Source of the DNA: Variovorax sp. dw_308
Lineage (GTDB): Bacteria; Pseudomonadota; Gammaproteobacteria; Burkholderiales; Burkholderiaceae_C
Assembly (NCBI RefSeq): GCF_019207085.1
Contig: NZ_JAATOM010000012.1
Coordinates: forward strand, 1 to 64,000
DNA: 64,000 bases
Reading direction: 5' to 3'
Shown here: positions 42,479 through 50,848 of the stretch, piece by piece
How the letters are laid out: every line of letters starts with the position of its first letter
How positions within the stretch are numbered: the stretch's first letter is position 1
Made by a program: the position numbers and the translations under genes
The notes under the pieces: model-generated
Databases searched by the model: none
Told to the model about the DNA's origin: nothing
The model's input: the letters and a program-made list of their open reading frames with translations, nothing else

Positions 42479-43600
42479 ATGCCCCCTGCCGCGCAAACGA
42501 TGGAATTGGCGCTCGCGCTGGCGAGCGCGGCACACGCCAATGTCTCACCCAATCCCGCCGTCGGCTGCGTCATCACGAACAGCAACGGCGAGGTCATCGG
42601 CCAAGGCCATACCCAGCCGGTGGGCGGTCCGCACGGCGAGATCAAGGCGTTGCACGATGCCGCGGCACGCGGCCATTCGGTCGCGGGCGCAACGGCCTAC
42701 GTCACGCTGGAGCCCTGTTCCCACCACGGACGCACCGGCCCGTGCTGCGACGCGCTGATCGCCGCGGGCATCCGGAAGGTGGTTGCGTCGATCGCGGACC
42801 CCAACCCGCTCGTCGCGGGCGAGGGCTTTGCGCGGCTGCGCGCGGCGGGCATCGAGGTCCAGGTCGGCCTGGGCGCCGCCGAATCGCGCGAACTCAACAT
42901 CGGCTTCTTCAGCCGCATGGTGCGCAAGACGCCCTGGCTGCGGATGAAAGTCGCCGCCTCGATCGACGGCAAGACCGCCCTCGACAACGGCGTGAGCCAG
43001 TGGATCACCGGCCCTGCGGCACGCACTGACGGGCACGCCTGGCGGGCACGGGCGAGCGCGGTGCTGACAGGCGTGGGCACGGTGCTGGAGGACAACCCCC
43101 TGCTCGACGTGCGCCTGGTCGAAACGGGCCGCCAGCCCCACCTGGTGATCATCGACAGCCAGTTGCAGACACCGCCCGATGCGCGCCTCTTCATGCCCGG
43201 CCGCTCCGTGTGGATCTATGCCGGCGCGCGCCCGAACCCCGAAAAGGAAGAAGCGCTCAAGGCACGCGGCGCCACGGTCACGCACCTGCCCAACCCGCAG
43301 GGCAAGGTCGACCTGGCCGCGATGCTGGCCGACCTGGCGCGACGCGAGATCAACGAACTGCATGTGGAAGCCGGCCACAAGCTCAACGGCTCGCTCATGC
43401 GCGAGGGTCTGGTCGATGAACTGCTGGTCTACCTGGCGCCGAAGTTCATCGGCAGCGGCATGGGGATGGCCAGCCACGTTCACGCCGACGGACCGTTGAC
43501 CGAGCTGGCCGGCGCACTGCCGCTTGAGTTCCGATCCGTCGAGATGCTGGGCCCCGATCTGCGGATCGTCGCCCGGGTCGCCGGCCGCGACGTCTTCTAG
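42479..43600 (+). CDS. ribD: Bifunctional riboflavin deaminase/reductase RibD
   Basis: It deaminates and then reduces the pyrimidine intermediate in riboflavin synthesis. ATG 42479 gives 373 residues. The deaminase part (1-145) has the zinc site HGEIKALH and PCSHHGRTGPCCDALI. The reductase part (about 148-370) has KVAASIDGKTALDNG and VLTGVGTVLEDNPLLDVR. It begins the rib genes, 40 bases after pilE. Confidence 0.95.
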   Translation: MPPAAQTMELALALASAAHANVSPNPAVGCVITNSNGEVIGQGHTQPVGGPHGEIKALHDAAARGHSVAGATAYVTLEPCSHHGRTGPCCDALIAAGIRKVVASIADPNPLVAGEGFARLRAAGIEVQVGLGAAESRELNIGFFSRMVRKTPWLRMKVAASIDGKTALDNGVSQWITGPAARTDGHAWRARASAVLTGVGTVLEDNPLLDVRLVETGRQPHLVIIDSQLQTPPDARLFMPGRSVWIYAGARPNPEKEEALKARGATVTHLPNPQGKVDLAAMLADLARREINELHVEAGHKLNGSLMREGLVDELLVYLAPKFIGSGMGMASHVHADGPLTELAGALPLEFRSVEMLGPDLRIVARVAGRDVF

Positions 43601-43730
43601 CCCCGAAACGGGCGCACCCAGTGCCAGGAACACCGTGGAACCGGCTTTGCCGGCCACCGGTTTGGGCTCTGCGAAGCGCACGAAATGCGTGGAGCCCGGA
43701 GGCAGGCCAATACTCTGCGAAAATGTGCGA

Positions 43731-44384
43731 ATGTTCACCGGAATCATCACCGGCGTGGGGCGCATCGCCGCCATCCACGACCTCGGCAGCTCTTCTTCCC
43801 ACGGCAAGCGACTCAGCATCGCCACGCCCGACGGCTATCTCGACGACGTGGGGCTCGGTGACAGCATTGCGCTGAACGGCGCGTGCATGACCGTCACCAC
43901 CCTGGACCCCGCCAACAAGCAGTTCACAATCGACATTTCCGCCGAGTCGCTCGACAAGACGGCCGGCCTGACCGAAGCCTCCGCGCGCATCAACCTGGAG
44001 AAGGCCTTGCGCGCCAGCGATCGCCTGGGCGGCCACATCGTGTCCGGCCACGTCGATGGCATTGGCACGGTAAGCCGCTTTGCGCCGGTGGGCGAGAGTT
44101 GGGAGTTGCGCATCGTCGCGCCTCCTGCGCTCGCGCGCTTCCTGGCCTACAAGGGCTCGATCACGGTCAACGGCGTGAGCCTCACGGTCAATAGCGTCAG
44201 CGACGGCCCGCAGGGTAGCGAGATCAGCATCAACCTGATTCCGCACACCGTGGAAAACACGTCGCTGGGAGGGCTGGTTGAAGGCAGCCGAGTGAACCTC
44301 GAAATCGACACCGTCGCGCGCTACGTGGAGCGCATGCTCCAGGCTGGCGCCATCCCTCTTCCCACCCAGACGAACAAGCCATGA
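43731..44384 (+). CDS. ribE: Riboflavin synthase
   Basis: This enzyme joins two 6,7-dimethyl-8-ribityllumazine molecules to riboflavin. ATG 43731 (MFTGIITGVGRI) gives 217 residues; the longer frame from 43524 overlaps ribD and is rejected. Two lumazine-binding repeats are visible: ALNGACMTVT with GHIVSGHVDG in the first and second halves, and VNGVSLTVN with INLIPHTVENTSL. The 130 bases before it hold no riboswitch I recognise. The stop overlaps the ribBA start. Confidence 0.95.
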   Translation: MFTGIITGVGRIAAIHDLGSSSSHGKRLSIATPDGYLDDVGLGDSIALNGACMTVTTLDPANKQFTIDISAESLDKTAGLTEASARINLEKALRASDRLGGHIVSGHVDGIGTVSRFAPVGESWELRIVAPPALARFLAYKGSITVNGVSLTVNSVSDGPQGSEISINLIPHTVENTSLGGLVEGSRVNLEIDTVARYVERMLQAGAIPLPTQTNKP

Positions 44385-45538
44385 ACGCCACCGTCACGCC
44401 GCTTGGCGCTCCTGTCAACGGGCGAACGCCCGCCCCCATTTCCCCCGTCGAGGACATCGTGGCCGACCTCCGCGCTGGCCGGATGGTCATCCTTGTCGAC
44501 GAGGAAGACCGCGAAAACGAGGGTGACATCGTCATCGCGGCCGACCATGTCACGCCGGAAGCGATCAATTTCATGGCCCGCCACGCGCGCGGCCTGATCT
44601 GCCTGACCCTGTCGCGCGAGATGTGCGAGCGCCTGAACCTGCCGCCGATGGTGGCGCGCAATGGCGCCAAGCACTCGACCGCTTTCACCGTGTCGATCGA
44701 GGCCGCCGAGGGCGTCACCACCGGCATCTCCGCGGCCGACCGCGCACGGACCGTGCAGGCGGCCGTCGCGCGCAATGCCGTGGCAACCGACCTGGTGCAG
44801 CCGGGCCACATCTTCCCGTTGCAGGCGGTGGATGGCGGCGTGTTGATGCGCGCGGGCCATACGGAGGCGGGTTGCGACCTCTCCGCCATGGCTGGCTGCT
44901 CGCCCGCCTCGGTGATCTGCGAGGTGATGAACGAGGACGGCACCATGGCCCGCCTGCCGGACCTGCAGGTGTTCGCCGCCGAGCATGGGCTCAAGATCGG
45001 CACCATCGCCGCGCTGATCGAGCACCGCGCGCAGACTGAAACGCTGATCGAGAAGGTCGGCAGCCGCGAGATCAACACCGCCTGGGGTGCGTTCACGGCG
45101 CACGCTTTCCGGGACAAGCCAAGCAACGGCGTGCACCTGGCACTCGTGCGCGGCGCTTGGGCGACCGACGATGTCGTGCCGGTGCGCGTGCACGAGCCGC
45201 TGTCGGTGCTCGATGCGCTCGAAGTCAACCGCGCGCTGCATTCATGGAGCCTCGATGCGAGCCTGGCGCACATCGCGGCAGAAGGCAAAGGCGTGGCCGT
45301 GCTGCTCAACTGCGGCGAGTCGGGGGCCGAGTTGCTGAGCCAGTTCGAAGGCACCGCACGCCCCGCGCAGGCGCCGGAGCGCGGCCGCATGGACCTGCGC
45401 AACTACGGCGTGGGCGCGCAGATCCTGCGCGACTGCGGCGTGCACAAGATGAACCTCATGGCGAACCCGCGTCGCATGCCGAGCATGACGCCCGGCTATG
45501 GCCTCGAGATCGTCGGCTACACCCACAAGGACTGCTGA
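44381..45538 (+). CDS. ribBA: 3,4-dihydroxy-2-butanone-4-phosphate synthase with degenerate cyclohydrolase II domain
   Basis: The N-terminal half (about residues 20-215) is an intact RibB: VDEEDRENEGDIVIAAD with the catalytic acidic loop, and HTEAGCDLSAMAG. The C-terminal half (about 225-385) aligns with GTP cyclohydrolase II (MDLRNYGVGAQILRDCGVHK), but the zinc-binding CxxGD...RCDC segment is absent: that stretch reads VRVHEPLSVLDALEVN. The second activity is therefore probably lost, as described for RibBX-type proteins, and a separate RibA is expected elsewhere. It overlaps ribE and is two bases before ribH. Confidence 0.92.
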   Translation: MNATVTPLGAPVNGRTPAPISPVEDIVADLRAGRMVILVDEEDRENEGDIVIAADHVTPEAINFMARHARGLICLTLSREMCERLNLPPMVARNGAKHSTAFTVSIEAAEGVTTGISAADRARTVQAAVARNAVATDLVQPGHIFPLQAVDGGVLMRAGHTEAGCDLSAMAGCSPASVICEVMNEDGTMARLPDLQVFAAEHGLKIGTIAALIEHRAQTETLIEKVGSREINTAWGAFTAHAFRDKPSNGVHLALVRGAWATDDVVPVRVHEPLSVLDALEVNRALHSWSLDASLAHIAAEGKGVAVLLNCGESGAELLSQFEGTARPAQAPERGRMDLRNYGVGAQILRDCGVHKMNLMANPRRMPSMTPGYGLEIVGYTHKDC

Positions 45539-45540
45539 AC

Positions 45541-46005
45541 ATGCTGAACGCGAACAAGGGCGCCGCTGGCGCGCTCGATGGCAAGGGCTTGCGCATCGGC
45601 ATCGTGCAGGCGCGCTTCAACGAGGACATCACCGGCGCACTCGCGGCGGCCTGCCTGGCCGAGCTGGCTTCGCTAGGTGTTGCGGACGACGACATCGACC
45701 ACGTCTACGTGCCCGGCGCGCTGGAGGTGCCCGTGGCGCTGCAGGCCTTCGCCGAGCGCGGCGGTTACCAGGCGCTGATCGCGCTGGGCTGCATCATCCG
45801 CGGCGAGACCTATCACTTCGAGCTGGTGGCCAACGAGTCGGGCGCAGGCGTGAGCCGCGTGGCGCTCGACTACCGCATCCCGGTCGCCAACGCGATCATC
45901 ACCACCGAGAACCTGGCGCAGGCCGTGGCCCGACAGACCGACAAGGGCCGCGACGCGGCGCGCGTGGCGGTCGAGATGGCGCAGCTGCTGGCGCAATTGT
46001 CATGA
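45541..46005 (+). CDS. ribH: 6,7-dimethyl-8-ribityllumazine synthase
   Basis: RibH condenses the pyrimidine with dihydroxybutanone phosphate to lumazine. The 154-residue protein shows IGIVQARFNEDITGAL, the substrate loop VPGALEVPVALQAF and LGCIIRGETYHFELVANES. The stop overlaps the nusB start (ATGA), an ordering conserved in many proteobacteria. Confidence 0.96.
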   Translation: MLNANKGAAGALDGKGLRIGIVQARFNEDITGALAAACLAELASLGVADDDIDHVYVPGALEVPVALQAFAERGGYQALIALGCIIRGETYHFELVANESGAGVSRVALDYRIPVANAIITTENLAQAVARQTDKGRDAARVAVEMAQLLAQLS

Positions 46006-46532
46006 CCGAACAAACCCCCAGCAAGAACAAGCCGTCGCGAAAGTCAGCCCCCGGCCTGACGAGCACCGGCGCGCGCAAGGCCTCGGCAAAGTCCAACCGC
46101 AGCCGCGCGCGCGAGTTTGCGCTGCAGGCGCTGTACCAGCACCTGGTCGGGCGCAATGACGCGACCGAGATCGATCACTTCACGCGCGACCTCGCGGGCT
46201 TTCACAAGGCCGACGCAGCGCACTACGACGCGCTGCTGCACGGCTCGATCGAGCAGGCGGCGGACATGGATGCACTCATCCTGCCGCTGCTTGATCGAAA
46301 GATGGAAGAGATCTCGCCGGTCGAGCACGCGGTGCTGTGGATCGGCGTCTACGAATTCCAGAATTGCCTCGACGTGCCGTGGCGCGTGGTGCTCAACGAA
46401 TGCGTGGAACTCGCCAAGGAATTTGGCGGCACCGACGGGCACAAGTATGTGAATGCCGTGCTCAACGGGCTCGCGCCGAAGCTGCGCGCCGCGGAGGTCG
46501 AGGCGGACCGGGCCAAGGGCAACGTCCGATGA
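46002..46532 (+). CDS. nusB: Transcription antitermination factor NusB
   Basis: NusB binds boxA RNA with NusE (S10) to support rRNA antitermination. The 176-residue protein has a basic N-terminal extension of about 30 residues (KNKPSRKSAPG), then the helical fold: RSRAREFALQALYQHLV and VPWRVVLNECVELAKEFGGT and KYVNAVLNGLA. Both ends overlap neighbours by four bases. Confidence 0.95.
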   Translation: MTEQTPSKNKPSRKSAPGLTSTGARKASAKSNRSRAREFALQALYQHLVGRNDATEIDHFTRDLAGFHKADAAHYDALLHGSIEQAADMDALILPLLDRKMEEISPVEHAVLWIGVYEFQNCLDVPWRVVLNECVELAKEFGGTDGHKYVNAVLNGLAPKLRAAEVEADRAKGNVR

Positions 46533-47800
46533 GGGTGTCGGCGCGGGCGGAGCGCATCGAGCCGTTCTACGTGATGGAAGTGGCCAAGGCCGCCAGCAAG
46601 CTGGCGCGCGAGGTGGCCAACACCGATCGCCCGATGATCTTCCTCAACATCGGCGAGCCCGACTTCACCGCGCCGCCGCTGGTGCAGGAGGCGGCCATGC
46701 GGGCCGTGCGCAGCGGCGCCACGCACTACACGCACGCCGTCGGCCTGGACGCCCTGCGTGAGCGCATCAGCGGCTGGTATGCGCAGCGCTTTGGCGTCGA
46801 CGTGCCGGCGCGCCGGATCGTGGTGACGGCTGGCGCTTCGGCCGCGCTGCAGCTGGCCTGCCTGGCCTTGATCGAGGCCGGCGACGAGATGCTGCTGCCC
46901 GACCCGAGCTATCCGTGCAACCGCCATTTCGTGAGTGCCGCCGAAGGCAAGGCGATACTGGTGCCGACCACCGCGGCAGAGCGTTTCCAGCTCAGCGCGG
47001 AAAAGGTTGAGGCAGCCTGGACCGACCGAACACGCGGCGTGTTGCTGGCTTCGCCCTCCAACCCGACCGGCACGTCGATCGCGCCGGACGAGTTGCGGCG
47101 CATCCACGAAGTGGTGACAAGGCGCGGCGGCATCACGCTGATCGACGAAATCTACCTGGGGCTGTCGTACGGCGCAGCGCTGGGCCGCCCCGAGCAAGCC
47201 GGCGCCCCCCCGGGGGGCAGCGAGGACACGCCAGTGCCGAGCGTGGGGGCACGTGACCACGACGCTTTTGGACAGACCGCATTGGCGATCGACGACAACG
47301 TCATCAGCATCAACAGCTTCAGCAAGTACTTCAACATGACCGGCTGGCGGCTCGGCTGGATGGTCGTACCGGAAGCGCTCGTGCCGGTGATCGAGCGTCT
47401 TGCGCAGAACCTGTTCATCTGCGCCAGCACCGTGTCGCAGTACGCGGCACTGGCCTGCTTTGAGCCCGAGAGCATTGCCGAATACGAACGCCGTCGCGCC
47501 GAATTCAAGGCGCGGCGCGACTGGTTCATTCCGCAATTGAACGCGCTCGGCCTGACCGTGCCGGTGGTGCCGGATGGCGCTTTCTACGCCTGGGCCGATT
47601 GCAGTTCGCTCGCACGGAAACTGGGCATCGAAGGCAGCTGGGACTTCGCCTTCGAGGCGATGAAACGCGCGCATGTCGCCGTCACGCCGGGCCGCGACTT
47701 CGGCACGGCCGAGACGGCGAAGTTCGTGCGCTTCTCGACGGCGAGTTCGATGGCGCATCTGCAAGAGGCCATCGAGCGGCTGAAGGCATTGGCGGCATGA
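46529..47800 (+). CDS. Class I/II pyridoxal-phosphate aminotransferase with an in-frame insert
   Basis: This 423-residue aminotransferase has NIGEPDFTAPPLV at the start, ASPSNPTGT, DEIYLGLSYG, PLP lysine in INSFSKYFNMTGWRLGW and FVRFSTASS with the C-terminal arginine. The substrate is not evident; aspartate-type enzymes are similar. Between DEIYLGLSYG and NVISINSFSK there are about 40 residues instead of roughly 15-20. The extra part (LGRPEQAGAPPGGSEDTPVP and onwards) is encoded by a GC-rich palindromic stretch (about 47181-47255) resembling an intergenic repeat. The insert is in frame and the catalytic blocks are intact. Confidence 0.88.
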   Translation: MRVSARAERIEPFYVMEVAKAASKLAREVANTDRPMIFLNIGEPDFTAPPLVQEAAMRAVRSGATHYTHAVGLDALRERISGWYAQRFGVDVPARRIVVTAGASAALQLACLALIEAGDEMLLPDPSYPCNRHFVSAAEGKAILVPTTAAERFQLSAEKVEAAWTDRTRGVLLASPSNPTGTSIAPDELRRIHEVVTRRGGITLIDEIYLGLSYGAALGRPEQAGAPPGGSEDTPVPSVGARDHDAFGQTALAIDDNVISINSFSKYFNMTGWRLGWMVVPEALVPVIERLAQNLFICASTVSQYAALACFEPESIAEYERRRAEFKARRDWFIPQLNALGLTVPVVPDGAFYAWADCSSLARKLGIEGSWDFAFEAMKRAHVAVTPGRDFGTAETAKFVRFSTASSMAHLQEAIERLKALAA

Positions 47801-47834
47801 GCGCGAACACGAACCGCGGCGCGTGGAGGCTCCC

Positions 47835-48323
47835 GTGAGCTTTCAGTTCCCGATCCGCGTGTACTGGGAAGACACCGACGCCGGCGGCATCGTGTTCTAT
47901 GCCAACTATCTGAAGTTCATGGAACGCGCGCGCACCGAATGGTTGCGCTCGCTCGGCATTGAACAGCGCCAGTTGCGCGACGAGACGGGCTGCCAGTTCG
48001 TCGTGAGCGAGACGCAGATCAAATACCACCTTCCCTCCCGCCTCGACGATGAACTGCTCGTTACAGCCGATGTCCGACAAATCGGCTCGGCGTCATTGAT
48101 AATCGGCCAGCGCGTGCTATCAAAAACGGAGCAAGGCAAGCTGCTTTGCGAAGGCACGATCCGCATCGGATGGGTCGATGCCACCACCTTGCGGCCAGCG
48201 CGCATTCCGGCCCGCGTCACGGGAACCCTCGGCACGCCGGCGGCTCCATGTTTCAACAACGAATCGCCGGGGGGCCCGCGCGACGAAGCGGCCAAGGGGC
48301 CCTCACCTAAGCTCAAGCCATGA
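47835..48323 (+). CDS. ybgC: Tol-Pal system acyl-CoA thioesterase YbgC
   Basis: A hotdog-fold thioesterase encoded in tol operons. GTG 47835 is preferred to GTG 47823 because GGAGG lies five bases before it, giving 162 residues. The active-site block is YWEDTDAGGIVFYANYLKFMERAR. The last 25 residues (FNNESPGGPRDEAAKGPSPK) are low-complexity and not part of the fold; their DNA is again a GC-rich repeat-like stretch. The stop overlaps the tolQ start. Confidence 0.92.
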   Translation: MSFQFPIRVYWEDTDAGGIVFYANYLKFMERARTEWLRSLGIEQRQLRDETGCQFVVSETQIKYHLPSRLDDELLVTADVRQIGSASLIIGQRVLSKTEQGKLLCEGTIRIGWVDATTLRPARIPARVTGTLGTPAAPCFNNESPGGPRDEAAKGPSPKLKP

Positions 48324-49018
48324 ACCAAGACCTCTCGATACTCTCCCTGCTGCTCCATGCCAGCATTCCTGTGCAGCTGGTGGTGCTGCTGCTGGTCGTG
48401 GTGTCGGTCGCGAGCTGGGCCGCCATCTTCCGCAAATACTTTTCGCTCAAGCGCACGCGTGCGCTCAATGACGAGTTCGAGCGCGAGTTCTGGTCGGGCA
48501 CCAGCCTCAATGAACTGTTCGCCTCCGCTGCGCAGAACGCCAAGCTGGCCGGCCCGATGGAACGCATCTTCGCGAGCGGCATGCGCGAGTACCAGAAGCT
48601 GCGCGAGCGCAACATCATCGACGCCGGCACGCTGCTCGACGGCGCACGTCGCGCGATGCGGGCGAGCTTCCAGCGTGAACTGGATGCGGTGGAGCAAAAC
48701 CTCTCGTTCCTGGCCACCGTGGGTTCGGTGTCGCCCTACGTGGGGCTGTTCGGCACGGTGTGGGGGATCATGCATGCCTTCACCGGCCTGGCCGCACTGG
48801 CGCAGGTGACGCTCTCCACCGTCGCCCCCGGCATCGCCGAGGCGCTGGTGGCCACGGCCATCGGCCTGTTCGCGGCGATCCCGGCAGTGGTGGCGTACAA
48901 CCGCTTCGCACGCGAGATCGACAAGATCGCGATCGCGCTGGAAACGTACATCGAGGAGTTCTCGAACATCCTGCAGCGCAACCTGTCGGCCAACGTCGCT
49001 GCCGCGACGAACCGCTGA
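48320..49018 (+). CDS. tolQ: Tol-Pal system protein TolQ
   Basis: TolQ with TolR forms the inner-membrane proton-driven motor of the Tol system. The 232-residue protein has three membrane helices: about 15-37 (VQLVVLLLVVVSVASWAAIF), 130-155 and 170-195 (ALVATAIGLFAAIPAVVAYN). SPYVGLFGTVWGIMHAFTGL is the family signature. It overlaps ybgC and is 15 bases before tolR. Confidence 0.96.
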   Translation: MNQDLSILSLLLHASIPVQLVVLLLVVVSVASWAAIFRKYFSLKRTRALNDEFEREFWSGTSLNELFASAAQNAKLAGPMERIFASGMREYQKLRERNIIDAGTLLDGARRAMRASFQRELDAVEQNLSFLATVGSVSPYVGLFGTVWGIMHAFTGLAALAQVTLSTVAPGIAEALVATAIGLFAAIPAVVAYNRFAREIDKIAIALETYIEEFSNILQRNLSANVAAATNR

Positions 49019-49033
49019 ACGGAGACGCCCGCC

Positions 49034-49471
<438 letters not shown>

Positions 49472-49474
49472 CGC

Positions 49475-50503
49475 ATGTCACTGGCCGCTGACCGCCCCGA
49501 ATTCGCGCCGCCACCGCAACGCGGCACACCGCGCGCCGTGGTGCTCGCGCTGATCGCGCATGCGCTGCTGATCGCTGCCCTCACCTGGGGCGTGCACTGG
49601 AAGCGGGAAGCCGACGACGAGGCGGTCGAGGCCGAACTCTGGTCTGCGACCGTGCAGCGCGCAGCGCCGCGGCCGGAGCCGCCGCCAGCGCCCGTGCCGC
49701 CGCCTCCGCCGCCCACTCCGGCGCCGGCCCCGCAACCACCACCGCCACCCCCTCCACCGCCGCCGCAAGCGGTGAAGCCGCCGGAGCCCACGCCGAAGGC
49801 GCCCGACATCGCGCTCGAACGCGAGAAGAAGCTGAAGGAGCAGCGCGAGGCGGCCGAGGCAGAGGAGCAGGAACGGCTGCGGCAGCAGCAGGTCGCCGCA
49901 AAGAAGGCGCAGGCCCAGAAGGACCGCGAAGCCAAACAGCGCGCGGACGACGAAGCCGAGCGCAAGAAGGACGAACAGAAGCAGAAGCTTGCCGAGCAGC
50001 GCAAGCGCGACGAAGCGGAAGCGAAGAAGGCGGAAGCGGCCAAGCAGGCGGACGCAGCAAAACAGGCTGAAGCGAAGAAAGCCGAAGCGGCCAAGCAGGC
50101 AGCGGCTGATGCGGCGAAACAAGCTGCGGCCGATCGCGCGGCCACGCTCAAGCGGATGCAGGGGCTGGCGTCCGGCGATCAGAATTCGGCACCCAAGATC
50201 GGCAATGCCGGCGGCTCGGGAAGCGGCGGAGACGCCGGGTACGGCGCACGCATCGCGAACGCGGTTCGTCCCAACATCACCTATCCGGACGCCGACACGG
50301 TCAGCGGCAATCCACGCGCGGAGTTCGAGGTCAAATTGGCGCCTGACGGCACGATCACCGGTGTCCGGCTGGTACGGTCCAGCGGGAACTCGGCCTGGGA
50401 CACCGCTGCAGAAGGTGGGCTGCGCAAGACCGACAAGCTGCCTCGCACGGCAGATGGCCGGATCATCACGCCGATGCTGGTCGGCTTGCGTCCCAGGGAC
50501 TGA
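49475..50503 (+). CDS. tolA: Cell envelope protein TolA
   Basis: In this 342-residue protein, one membrane helix lies at about 21-40 (AVVLALIAHALLIAALTWGV). A proline-rich section (about 62-110) is followed by a long Lys/Ala/Glu coiled coil (about 112-228) that spans the periplasm. The C-terminal TonB-like domain (about 255-342) holds NITYPDADTVSGNPRAEFEV and GVRLVRSSGNSAWDTAAEGG. TolA links the motor to outer-membrane Pal. Normally tolB and pal follow; here they do not. Confidence 0.93.
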   Translation: MSLAADRPEFAPPPQRGTPRAVVLALIAHALLIAALTWGVHWKREADDEAVEAELWSATVQRAAPRPEPPPAPVPPPPPPTPAPAPQPPPPPPPPPPQAVKPPEPTPKAPDIALEREKKLKEQREAAEAEEQERLRQQQVAAKKAQAQKDREAKQRADDEAERKKDEQKQKLAEQRKRDEAEAKKAEAAKQADAAKQAEAKKAEAAKQAAADAAKQAAADRAATLKRMQGLASGDQNSAPKIGNAGGSGSGGDAGYGARIANAVRPNITYPDADTVSGNPRAEFEVKLAPDGTITGVRLVRSSGNSAWDTAAEGGLRKTDKLPRTADGRIITPMLVGLRPRD

Positions 50504-50504
50504 C

Positions 50505-50633
50505 ATGAATCCCAGCGCTGCCAATGGCGACCGTCGCCCCGGCAGGGCCGATGCGCGGCTCGTTGCCACGCTGCTGCGGGTCGAAGTGCCTGGACGGGAT
50601 GAAGTGATCGCCGCGCTGGAACGAACAATTTGA
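50505..50633 (+). CDS. Tiny hypothetical protein after tolA
   Basis: ATG 50505 lies one base after the tolA stop and opens a 42-residue frame, MNPSAANGDRRPGRADARLV and onwards, ending ERTI. No motif is recognised. It may be translated by reinitiation after tolA, or be chance. It sits where tolB would be expected. Confidence 0.3.
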   Translation: MNPSAANGDRRPGRADARLVATLLRVEVPGRDEVIAALERTI

Positions 50634-50695
50634 CAGTGCGGCCTGCACAGTCACCTCGACCCTGCGAAGCGCAGACCTGAATTCGGGATCGGGTG

Positions 50696-50815
50696 CCGAA
50701 CGCAGAAGTCGCAGAGCTTTCGCAGAAGTCGCAAAAGGAAAACCCAAAGAATTCTTGGATTTTTTCTTGTCTTCTTCTGCGACTTCCGCGGAATCTTTGC
50801 ATCCTCTGCGTTCGG
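50696..50815. repeat. Imperfect inverted repeat of about 46-bp arms between tolA and dnaE
   Basis: The left arm starts at 50696 (CCGAACGCAGA, then GTCGCAGA and later GAAGTCGCA) and the right arm ends at 50815 with the complement. Aligned as reverse complement, the arms agree for most of about 46 bases around an AT-rich centre with TTTTTTCTTG. The location between convergent genes suits a bidirectional terminator; the style fits an interspersed repeat. Confidence 0.7.
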
Positions 50816-50848
50816 AAGCCCGCATTCAGCAGGCCCCTTCCGCCGCCC

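Noticed and set aside
43601..43730. Possible FMN riboswitch before ribE
   Set aside because: The conserved FMN-aptamer words are absent; only a short GC hairpin is visible.
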